Positions 38,185-47,007 of a stretch of DNA of 64,000 bases are shown piece after piece. The notes below the pieces were generated by a model, which was given only the letters and a program-made list of their open reading frames with translations, had not been told where the DNA came from and searched no databases. A program made the translations under genes and the position numbers. Within the stretch, counting starts at the first letter, position 1; every line of letters starts with the position of its first letter. The stretch comes from Pseudomonas rubra (GTDB taxonomy: Bacteria > Pseudomonadota > Gammaproteobacteria > Pseudomonadales > Pseudomonadaceae): the NCBI RefSeq assembly GCF_028656935.1, contig NZ_JAMDGZ010000013.1:1-64000 (forward strand), read 5' to 3'.

Positions 38185-40623
38185 GTGAACAACAACAAAT
38201 TTTCCCCGCGTTCTTCCCGCTGGTTGCCTTTGGCCCTGGCACTGGCTGTCAGCGGTGGTATTGCCAGCAGCTACGCCGCACCGGCAGCCACCAGTATCCA
38301 GATCCAGGCTCAGCCCCTGGCGTCGGCGTTGAGCCAGCTGGGCCAGCAGACATCGCTGCAACTGTTCTTCAGCCCGGAGCTGGTGGCGGGCAAGCAGGCG
38401 CCAGCGGTCTCCGGCAACCTGCAAGCGGAAGAGGCCCTGCGCGCGTTGCTCGAGGGCAGTGGCCTGACCTACGAAATCTCCCAGGGCACCGTCGTCCTGC
38501 ACCCGGCACAGACCGCCGGGACCCTGAGCACCGGCAGCCTCGAACTGGCCCCTACCGATGTCAAGGTGGTCGGCGACTGGCTTGGCAGCGCTGAGGAAGC
38601 CGTGGTGCAGAACCATCCTGGTGCCCGTACCGTGGTGCGCCGCGAAGCGATGATCGAGCAGGGCGCCTTGAACGTCCGCGACGTGCTGCGTGGTGTGCCG
38701 GGTGTTCAGGTGCAGGACTCCAACGGCACCGGCGGCAGTGACATCGCCTTGAACGTCGGCGTGCGCGGCCTGACTTCGCGGCTGTCGCCACGCTCCACGG
38801 TGTTGATCGACGGCATCCCGGCGGCTTTTGCCCCCTATGGCCAGCCGCAACTGTCGATGGCGCCGATTTCCTCCGGCAACCTCGACAGCATCGACGTGGT
38901 GCGCGGCGCCGGTTCCGTGCGTTATGGCCCGCAAAACGTTGGCGGGGTGATCAACTTCGTGACCCGGGCGATCCCCGAGAAAGCCACCGGCGAGCTGTCC
39001 ACTACGATGGAAACCTCCCGCCATGGCGGCTGGAAGCATATCGAATCGGCGTTCCTCGGCGGTACTGCCGACAATGGCCTGGGTGCGGCCTTGCTGTACT
39101 CCGGGGTCAACGGCAATGGGTATCGCAGCAGCAACAACGACAATGACATCGACGATGTGTTGCTCAAGACCCACTGGGCGGTCACCGACAGCGACGAGTT
39201 CTGGCTCAACTTCCATTACTACGATGCCAAGGCCGACATGCCCGGCGGCCTGACCCAGGCCCAGTTCGACGACGACCCGTACCAGTCCGACCGCGACTAC
39301 GACAATTTCAGCGGCCGGCGCAAGGATGTGTCCTTCAAGTACCTGCGCCAGATCGATGATGTCACCCAGTTCGAAGTGCAGACCTACTACACCGACAGCT
39401 TCCGTGGCAGCACCATCGCCGCCCGCGACCAGAAGACCCTGTCGTCGTACCCGCGCAGCTACCACACCTTCGCCATCGAACCACGGGTTTCGCGGATATT
39501 CTTCGCCGGCCCCACCACCCAGGAAGTCAGCGTCGGTTACCGCTACCTCAAAGAAGCGATGCACGAGCAGTCGACCCGCCTGGCACTGGTCAACAATGTG
39601 CCGACCGTCACCCCAAGCTCCGACGGCCATGTGTTCCAGGACCGCACCGGCGGTACCGAAGCCAGTGCCTATTACATCGATGACAAGATCGATGTGGGCA
39701 ACTGGACCATCACCCCGGGTATCCGTTTCGAACACATCAACACCGACTGGCATGAGCGTCCGGTGCGCGGCACCAACGGCGTGCCGGTGCAGGAAAAGAG
39801 CCGCAGTGTGACCAGCAACGAGCCGCTGCCGGCGCTGAGCGTGATGTATCACCTGTCTGATGAATGGAAGCTGTTTGCCAACTACGAGACATCGTTCGGT
39901 AGCCTGCAGTACTTCCAGCTCGGTCAAGGTGGTAGCGGCGACCAGACTGCCAACGGCCTGCAAGCCGAGAAAGCCAAGACTTATGAAGTGGGCACGCGCT
40001 TCAACAACGGTACCTGGGGGGGCGAGCTGACTGCGTTCTACATCGACTTCGATGACGAGCTGCAGTACATCAGCAACGACATCGGCTGGACCAACCTGGG
40101 TGCGACCAAGCATCAGGGCATTGAAGCGTCGATACATTACGATTTGTCCGGCCTTGATCCGCGCCTGCAAGGCTTGAGTGCCAACGCTGGTTTTACTTAC
40201 ACCCGCGCCACTTATGAAGGTGAGATCCCCGGCTTCAAGGGCCGTGACCTGCCGTTCTACTCACGGCAGATCGTCAACGCCGGGCTGCGCTATGAGATTA
40301 ATCGCTGGACCTGGAACCTGGATGCCTACGCCCAATCGAAACAGCGCGCACCGGGTACCGGCATGAATGCCGATGGCAGCTTCAACGGCAACTACATCAC
40401 CGAGCCGAGTGCCGATGGCCAGTACGGTGACATTCCAGGCTACGTGACCTGGGCTGCGCGCGGTGGTTATGACTTTGGCAAGGAACTGTCGAACCTCAAG
40501 CTTGCGGCCGGGGTGAAGAACATCTTCGACAAGCAGTACTACACCCGCTCCAGCGACAACAACTCGGGGATCTACCTGGGTGAGCCGCGTACCTTCTATG
40601 TGCAGGCCAGTGTAGGATTCTAA
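38185..40623 (+). CDS. fecA: TonB-dependent transducer, FecA-like (ferric citrate type)
   Basis: An outer-membrane receptor of 812 residues from GTG 38185. It has a signal peptide ending GGIASSYAAPA, then a periplasmic STN signalling domain (about 35-110; PLASALSQLGQQTSLQLFFS, LLEGSGLTYEI), the plug (VRDVLRGVPGVQVQDSNGTG, DVVRGAGSVRYGPQNVGGVI) and the barrel ending FYVQASVGF. The STN domain means it can signal through the adjacent FecR. Sequence and order resemble ferric dicitrate FecA; the exact ligand is uncertain. Confidence 0.9.
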   Translation: MNNNKFSPRSSRWLPLALALAVSGGIASSYAAPAATSIQIQAQPLASALSQLGQQTSLQLFFSPELVAGKQAPAVSGNLQAEEALRALLEGSGLTYEISQGTVVLHPAQTAGTLSTGSLELAPTDVKVVGDWLGSAEEAVVQNHPGARTVVRREAMIEQGALNVRDVLRGVPGVQVQDSNGTGGSDIALNVGVRGLTSRLSPRSTVLIDGIPAAFAPYGQPQLSMAPISSGNLDSIDVVRGAGSVRYGPQNVGGVINFVTRAIPEKATGELSTTMETSRHGGWKHIESAFLGGTADNGLGAALLYSGVNGNGYRSSNNDNDIDDVLLKTHWAVTDSDEFWLNFHYYDAKADMPGGLTQAQFDDDPYQSDRDYDNFSGRRKDVSFKYLRQIDDVTQFEVQTYYTDSFRGSTIAARDQKTLSSYPRSYHTFAIEPRVSRIFFAGPTTQEVSVGYRYLKEAMHEQSTRLALVNNVPTVTPSSDGHVFQDRTGGTEASAYYIDDKIDVGNWTITPGIRFEHINTDWHERPVRGTNGVPVQEKSRSVTSNEPLPALSVMYHLSDEWKLFANYETSFGSLQYFQLGQGGSGDQTANGLQAEKAKTYEVGTRFNNGTWGGELTAFYIDFDDELQYISNDIGWTNLGATKHQGIEASIHYDLSGLDPRLQGLSANAGFTYTRATYEGEIPGFKGRDLPFYSRQIVNAGLRYEINRWTWNLDAYAQSKQRAPGTGMNADGSFNGNYITEPSADGQYGDIPGYVTWAARGGYDFGKELSNLKLAAGVKNIFDKQYYTRSSDNNSGIYLGEPRTFYVQASVGF

Positions 40624-40630
40624 ACAGCAG

Positions 40631-40648
40631 GGGCCGCTGTCGCGGCCC
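40631..40648 (+). terminator. Stem-loop after fecA
   Basis: GGGCCGC (40631-40637) pairs with GCGGCCC (40642-40648) eight bases after the fecA stop. No T-run follows; the REP element begins at its 3' side. Confidence 0.45.
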
Positions 40649-40719
40649 ATCGCCGGCAAGTCCGGCTCCCACAGGGTGGGTGGACACCGGACCCTGTGGG
40701 AGCTGGCTTGCCAGCGATG
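40648..40719. repeat. REP palindrome pair, diverged copy
   Basis: CATCGCCGGCAAGTCCGGCT continuing to 40677, and its inverted relative at 40691-40719 (TGGGAGCTGGCTTGCCAGCG), form an imperfect pair related to the element at 24583. The left arm carries several changes that keep its own inner symmetry. Located between convergent genes. Confidence 0.85.
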
Positions 40720-40729
40720 CTTTTAAAGG

Positions 40730-41884
40730 TCAGACCAGCGCTTCTGCCGGCGACACTATGCTGGTCTTGCCTCCCCGCGAACGCCCCGAACTCAGGTAGG
40801 CGGCAATCGATTCCTGGGTCACTTCACCGAGGAACACCTGTTCGGCGTCCAGCACCGGCAACCACGAACGATTGAACTCGTACATCCGTGACAACAGGAT
40901 GCGCAGGTGCTCATCGTGCGCTGCGGTGGCGTTGAAGCTGCGCAGAAAATCAGCGCAGCTACCTTGTTGGCGATGCAGGTCGCGACGGCGCACGTAACCC
41001 CTGGCCTTGTTCTGCCCGTCGGTGACCACCAGGTAACGGCGGTCATGTTCGTCCATCAGTTCCAGGGCCTCGCTGACCGGTGTGTGCGGGCTGAGCGACG
41101 GCGCGTTGTCGGCGGCGTCTTCGGCACGCACCAGCAGCAGGCGCTTGAGCGTGCTGTCCTGGCCGACGAAGTTGCTGACAAAGTCATCCGCAGGATGGGC
41201 CAGCAGGGTGTCCGGATGGTCGATCTGGATCAGCTTGCCGGCGCGGAAAATCGCGATCTTGTCACCCAGTTTGATGGCTTCGTCGATGTCATGGCTGACC
41301 ATGATCACGGTCTTGTTCAGCGCGCGCTGCATTTCGAAGAATTCGTTCTGAATCATCTCGCGATTGATCGGATCGACCGCACCGAAGGGTTCGTCCATCA
41401 GCAGCAACGGTGCTTCGGCCGCCAGGGCGCGGATTACGCCGATGCGTTGTTGCTGGCCACCGGACAACTCGCGCGGGTAACGCTGCAGGTACTGCTTGGG
41501 CTCAAGCTTGATCATGCTCATCAGCTCGCGGGCGCGCTCGTGGCATTTGTGCTTGTCCCAACCAAGCAGGCGTGGGACCACGGTGATGTTCTCTTCGATG
41601 GTCATGTTGGGGAACAGGCCGATCTGCTGGATCACATAGCCGATGCGCCGGCGCAGGGTCACTTCATCCAGGCCGGTGGTGTCTTCACCGTTGATCAGAA
41701 CCTTGCCCGAGGTGGGCGCGATCAGGCGGTTGATCATTTTCAGTGTGGTGCTCTTGCCGCAACCGGAGGGGCCGAGGAACACGCAGATCTCGCCTTCATT
41801 GACGGTCAGGCTGACGGAGTCGACGGCTTTGACGTCTTTGCCATTGGCGTGAAAGGTCTTGCTGAGGTTCTGGAGTTCGATCAT
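40730..41884 (-). CDS. Betaine/choline/carnitine-type ABC importer ATPase with CBS domains
   Basis: This is the ATP-binding subunit of an OpuC/OsmV-like osmoprotectant importer. The 384-residue product has Walker A GPSGCGKST, signature LSGGQQQRIGVIRALAAEAP, Walker B LLLMDEPFGAVD, and a C-terminal CBS pair (TPVSEALELMDEHDRRYLVV, EFNRSWLPVLDAEQVFLGEV) that in OpuCA relatives tunes activity to ionic strength or nucleotides. It is the last gene of a four-gene minus-strand operon and overlaps the permease before it by four bases. Confidence 0.93.
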   Translation of the reverse strand: MIELQNLSKTFHANGKDVKAVDSVSLTVNEGEICVFLGPSGCGKSTTLKMINRLIAPTSGKVLINGEDTTGLDEVTLRRRIGYVIQQIGLFPNMTIEENITVVPRLLGWDKHKCHERARELMSMIKLEPKQYLQRYPRELSGGQQQRIGVIRALAAEAPLLLMDEPFGAVDPINREMIQNEFFEMQRALNKTVIMVSHDIDEAIKLGDKIAIFRAGKLIQIDHPDTLLAHPADDFVSNFVGQDSTLKRLLLVRAEDAADNAPSLSPHTPVSEALELMDEHDRRYLVVTDGQNKARGYVRRRDLHRQQGSCADFLRSFNATAAHDEHLRILLSRMYEFNRSWLPVLDAEQVFLGEVTQESIAAYLSSGRSRGGKTSIVSPAEALV

Positions 41885-42528
41885 GGGCGCAGTCCTTTTG
41901 GAGTCAGGGAGCGTTGCAGGGCTTGCAGCAGCAGGTCGGCGAAGATGGCCAGCAGGCTCACCAGCACGGCACCGACCAGCAGCATCGACATGTCGCTGCG
42001 GCTGATGGAGGTGAGGATCAGCACGCCCAGGCCACCGGCGCCGATGGTCGCGGCGATGGTCATGACGCCGATGTTCATGACTACGGCGGTCCGCACACCG
42101 GCCAGGATCACCGGCACGGCGATGGGCAGTTCGACCATGCGCAGGCGCTGGCCGAAGGTCATGCCGATGCCGCGGGCGGCTTCACGGATGCCCGGCTCAA
42201 CGTTGGTCAGGGCCAGGTAGGTGTTGCGCAGGATCGGCAACAGCGAATAGAGAAACACCGCAGTGATTGCCGGCAGCGGGCCCAGGCCCTGGCCGAACTT
42301 GGAATAGAACGGCAGCAACAGGCCGAACAGGGCAATCGAGGGGATGGTCAGCAGCACCGTGGCGCTGGCTTGCAAGGGGCCGGCGAGGGCTGGGAAGCGG
42401 GTCATGAGAATGCCCAGCGGCACGCCGAACAGGATCGCCAGGCTGACGGCGATACCGACCAGGGTGATGTGTTGCCAGGTCAGGTGCAGAACCTGGGCCC
42501 AGTCCAGGTGGGCGAAGGTATCGAGCAT
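41881..42528 (-). CDS. Betaine/choline-type ABC importer permease 1
   Basis: A 215-residue inner-membrane permease starting at ATG 42528 (MLDTFAHLDWAQVLHLTWQH). About six helices, for example TLVGIAVSLAILFGVPLGIL, and the conserved cytoplasmic loop EAARGIGMTFGQRLRMVELP that contacts the ATPase. It starts just after the binding-protein gene stop. The frame is open further upstream but overlaps that gene with no family-like sequence. Confidence 0.93.
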   Translation of the reverse strand: MLDTFAHLDWAQVLHLTWQHITLVGIAVSLAILFGVPLGILMTRFPALAGPLQASATVLLTIPSIALFGLLLPFYSKFGQGLGPLPAITAVFLYSLLPILRNTYLALTNVEPGIREAARGIGMTFGQRLRMVELPIAVPVILAGVRTAVVMNIGVMTIAATIGAGGLGVLILTSISRSDMSMLLVGAVLVSLLAIFADLLLQALQRSLTPKGLRP

Positions 42529-42529
42529 G

Positions 42530-43438
42530 TTATGGCTGCTCCTGTGCAGGTGGATGCTGGCGCAGGTACTGGGCGGCGACTTTGCCCGGGCTCTGGTGTT
42601 CGACATCGACCTTGGCATTGAGCTGGCGCATGGTCTGGTCGTCGAGCTGTTCGGCCAACGGCTTGAGCAGGCTGGCCAGATGCGGGTGGGCGTCGAGCAC
42701 GGCCTTGCGCACCACTGGGGCTGCGGTGTAGTCGGGGAAGTAGTGCTTGTCGTCTTCCAGCAGCTTGAGGTCAAAGGCGCTCAAGCGCCCGTCGGTGGTG
42801 TACACCAGGCCGCTGAATACCTGGCCGTTGCGCAGCGCGGTGTAGACCAGACCTGCGTCCATCTGGCGGATATCGCGGCGGGTCAGTTGCAGGTCGTAGA
42901 TTTGGCTCAGGCCCACCAGACCATCGGGACGGTTGGCGAACTCGGTGTCCAGGGCCACCACGTGAGTGCGGTCCTTCTCGTCGCGCAGCACCTGGTTCAG
43001 TTCGCTGATGCTGTTGACCTGCGGGTACTGCTCGGCGACCTTGCGCGGCAGGGCCAGGGCGTAGGTGTTGCTGAACTTCGAGGGGGTCAGCCAGATCAAG
43101 TCTTTTTTGGCGTCCAGTTCCTTGACCCTGGCGTAGGTCGCCTCGGCGCTGGGCATGCGTTCGTCGATATGGTTGTAGGAAACCAGCGAGACACCGGTGT
43201 ATTCCCAGACCATGTCCAACTGGCCGGTTTCGTGGGCACTGCGTGCCAGGTTGCTGCCCAGGCCCCCGGTGATACGTACGTCGAAGCCGTTCTGGTTGAG
43301 GTACTGGGCGGTGATTTCAGCCAGCACCGTTTGCTCGGTAAAGACCCGCGCACCAAGGCGGATCACGGGTTTGCTCGCGGCTTGGGCAAATCCTGCGAAC
43401 AGCAGGGCCGCGCCCAGTAACAAGGCGATTCTTTTCAT
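42530..43438 (-). CDS. Betaine/choline-type ABC importer substrate-binding protein
   Basis: A 302-residue periplasmic protein with a signal peptide (MKRIALLLGAALLFAGFAQA). It has the OpuAC-type fold features VIRLGARVFTEQTVLAEITA, DMVWEYTGVSLVSYNHI and FPDYTAAPVVRKAVL. Family members bind glycine betaine, choline or carnitine; the sequence alone does not fix the ligand. Second gene of the operon, between the two permeases. Confidence 0.93.
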   Translation of the reverse strand: MKRIALLLGAALLFAGFAQAASKPVIRLGARVFTEQTVLAEITAQYLNQNGFDVRITGGLGSNLARSAHETGQLDMVWEYTGVSLVSYNHIDERMPSAEATYARVKELDAKKDLIWLTPSKFSNTYALALPRKVAEQYPQVNSISELNQVLRDEKDRTHVVALDTEFANRPDGLVGLSQIYDLQLTRRDIRQMDAGLVYTALRNGQVFSGLVYTTDGRLSAFDLKLLEDDKHYFPDYTAAPVVRKAVLDAHPHLASLLKPLAEQLDDQTMRQLNAKVDVEHQSPGKVAAQYLRQHPPAQEQP

Positions 43439-43452
43439 GACAGCTCCTTCGC

Positions 43453-44166
43453 TTAGTGGGCCTGGCCGCGTTCAAGCCAACGGCGGCTGGACTGCGCCAC
43501 CAGGGCGTCGAGCAGCAGGGCGAGCAGGGCGGTACAGGCCGCGCCGAGCAGCAGTTGCGGCTGATTGTTCAGGGCAATGCCGGGGAAGATCAGGCTGCCC
43601 AGGCTATTGGCGCCGATCAGGAACGACAGCGGTGCGGTCCCGACATTGATTGCCAGCGCCACCCGCACACCGCCGACGATGATCGGCACGGCGTTGGGCA
43701 ACTCGACCCGCCAGAGACTCTGGCGCGGGGTCATGCCGATGCCGGTGGCGGCTTCCTTGAGCGAGGCGGGTACGTTTTTCAAGCCTTCGTAGGTGTTGCG
43801 CACGATCGGCAGGAGGGAGGCGAGGAACAGCGCGAAGATCGCGGGACCGGCACCAATGCCCAGAAAGCTCAGGGCAATGGCCAGAACGGCCAGAGGGGGG
43901 ATGGTGTTGCCAATGTTGAAAAACTGCATGAAGCGTTCGGCGCGGTCGACCCGGTGCGGTCGACTCAAGGCAATCCCGGCGGGTATGCCCACGGCTAACG
44001 CCGCCACCATCGACAGCAACACCAGCATCAGGTGCGCTTGCAGGTAGAACCACAGATCGGCGCGGTAGTGCGCGATCGTCTCAATGCCGATCCAGTGGAT
44101 CAGCAGGGCCAGGATGACGAGCACGAAGGCACATCCCATCAGCCCCTTGCCATAGCTTTTAGCCAC
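43453..44166 (-). CDS. Betaine/choline-type ABC importer permease 2
   Basis: A 237-residue permease. The start is GTG 44166 (MAKSYGKGLMGCAFVL) because AAAAGGAG lies seven bases upstream; a longer frame to 44340 is not supported. Membrane helices include LMGCAFVLVILALLIHWIGI and HLMLVLLSMVAALAVGIPAG. The ATPase-contact loop is EAATGIGMTPRQSLWRVELP. First gene of the operon; with permease 1 it would form a heterodimeric channel. Confidence 0.93.
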   Translation of the reverse strand: MAKSYGKGLMGCAFVLVILALLIHWIGIETIAHYRADLWFYLQAHLMLVLLSMVAALAVGIPAGIALSRPHRVDRAERFMQFFNIGNTIPPLAVLAIALSFLGIGAGPAIFALFLASLLPIVRNTYEGLKNVPASLKEAATGIGMTPRQSLWRVELPNAVPIIVGGVRVALAINVGTAPLSFLIGANSLGSLIFPGIALNNQPQLLLGAACTALLALLLDALVAQSSRRWLERGQAH

Positions 44167-44547
44167 AGGCGGACTCCTTTTGTTGTCGGCGAACACACTC
44201 CCGTGGCGGCCACCATTCCAGGCGGCAGGCAGTGTGATCGCGATAAGCAGCGCGTTGTCCGAAAACGGAGCGGAACACGCCATAAGCGAAGCCTCGTCAG
44301 GCTCGTAGTGCCGGTGAAACCAACCCTGACCAACGGTCATGACCGATTGCGTATCAGGGCAGTGGACGCCTCCACAGCCGTAAAGGTTCCCATCTGAAGC
44401 GGCGTTTGGCCAGCGTTAATCCCCGAAATTCATGGGGATTCATACGAAAAAACCAGATGTTTCCTCCTTGGAGCCTTTGACGCGTCTGCTATCCGGCCAA
44501 TTCTCACAAGGCTCAACATTGCGGCGGAGAAATCATGATATTCACTT
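44167..44547. other. Intergenic region between the osmoprotectant operon and the toxin-antitoxin pair
   Basis: No convincing gene in about 380 bases. A small hairpin AATCCCC (44417-44423) / GGGGATT (44433-44439) and a palindrome GGTCATGACC (44336-44345) are visible. The latter lies about 170 bases upstream of the importer operon start and could be an operator, without further support. Confidence 0.4.
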
Positions 44548-44562
44548 GAGGGAATATCCCTC
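44548..44562 (+). promoter_or_regulatory. Palindromic operator of the toxin-antitoxin operon
   Basis: GAGGGAATATCCCTC is a perfect 6-3-6 palindrome ending one base before the GGAGG ribosome site of the toxin gene. Its position suits autorepression by the HTH antitoxin, which is typical of these modules. Confidence 0.65.
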
Positions 44563-44575
44563 TGGAGGTATTTTA

Positions 44576-44944
44576 TTGCCATGGTCAATTCGATTCTGTC
44601 CTGAGTTCCTTGCCGATTTCGATGGGCTGGATGAAAGAGTTCAGGACGAGCTACTCGGTCAGCTGAGGGTGCTGGAGCATCGTGGACCCGCCCTTGGGCG
44701 TCCGCGGGTGGATACCTTGAAGGGATCTCGGCACCGCAACATGAAGGAGTTGCGGTTTGACGTGCAAAGCGGTGTCTGGAGAGTGGCGTTTGCGTTCGAT
44801 CCCAAGCGTTGTGCCATTGTTCTGGTCGCAGGCGACAAGACCGGAGTCAGCCAGCAACGGTTTTACCGAAATTTGATCCGGCATGCCGATGAGCGCTTTG
44901 CCAGGTATCTATCAGGAGGTGTAGGACATGTCGAAAACACTTGA
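44576..44944 (+). CDS. RelE/HigB-type toxin (phage Gp49-like family)
   Basis: The 122-residue protein starts at TTG 44576 with GGAGG (44564-44568) seven bases upstream. The nearby ATG at 44581 is out of frame. Family features: the N-terminal WSIRFCPEFLADFDGL, LRVLEHRGPALGRPRVDTLK, MKELRFDVQSGVWRVAFAFD and VLVAGDKTGVSQQRFY. Members cleave ribosome-bound mRNA. It comes before its antitoxin and overlaps it by 17 bases, the gene order of HigBA-type systems. Confidence 0.88.
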   Translation: MPWSIRFCPEFLADFDGLDERVQDELLGQLRVLEHRGPALGRPRVDTLKGSRHRNMKELRFDVQSGVWRVAFAFDPKRCAIVLVAGDKTGVSQQRFYRNLIRHADERFARYLSGGVGHVENT

Positions 44945-45257
44945 TGAAGTCATCAGCAGCCTTGCCCCTGAACGACGGGCACGTGTCGAGCAGCGCGGAC
45001 GTGAATTGATCCGTGAAGAAATGACCCTCCAGGCGCTGCGCAAGCAGCTTGAGCTTACCCAGGAAGGCATGGCCGAGCGTCTTGAAATCCGCCAGGCGAA
45101 TGTTTCAAAGGTCGAGAAGCGTAGCGACATGTTGATTTCGACCCTGCGCAACTATGTGGAAGCAATGGGCGGTACGTTGGAACTGGTTGCGCACATGCCT
45201 GATCGCGGACCTGTCACCCTAGAAGGCTTCACTGACAGTTTGGCTGGACATAAGTAA
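44928..45257 (+). CDS. XRE-family antitoxin (HigA-like)
   Basis: A 109-residue HTH protein from ATG 44928, inside the end of the toxin gene and preceded by GGAGG. The HTH spans about residues 38-92 (LRKQLELTQEGMAERLEIRQ, SKVEKRSDMLISTLRNYVEA). It should neutralise the toxin and repress the operon at the palindrome 44548-44562. The operon lies just before prfC, a translation factor gene, but has no overlap with it. Confidence 0.9.
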   Translation: MSKTLDEVISSLAPERRARVEQRGRELIREEMTLQALRKQLELTQEGMAERLEIRQANVSKVEKRSDMLISTLRNYVEAMGGTLELVAHMPDRGPVTLEGFTDSLAGHK

Positions 45258-45366
45258 ATAGCGTACTGGTCGCTTCGTGCGACCGGCGGAGGCCTCAGGC
45301 TTTGGTCCCCGAGCGACTTCGGGTATGATACTGGCCCTTTTTGAATCACCTGCCAGGCGATTTCCC

Positions 45367-46950
<1,584 letters not shown>

Positions 46951-46957
46951 TCTGCCA

Positions 46958-46991
46958 AACCCCGCCCGGGCACGCCCAGCGGGGTTTTTTT
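46958..46991 (+). terminator. Rho-independent terminator after prfC
   Basis: AACCCCGC (46958-46965) and GCGGGGTT (46979-46986) form a stem with a 13-base loop, followed by TTTTT. It lies just after the prfC stop and before the convergent toxin-like gene. Confidence 0.88.
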
Positions 46992-47007
46992 CGGCCTGTT
47001 GGCAGCC

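Noticed and set aside
38167..40170. 667-codon open frame opposite fecA
   Set aside because: It lies fully antisense to a well-supported receptor gene and has low-complexity Val/Gly/His composition.
44581..44583. ATG as the start of the toxin gene
   Set aside because: It is out of frame with the conserved toxin sequence; TTG 44576 is in frame and correctly spaced from GGAGG.
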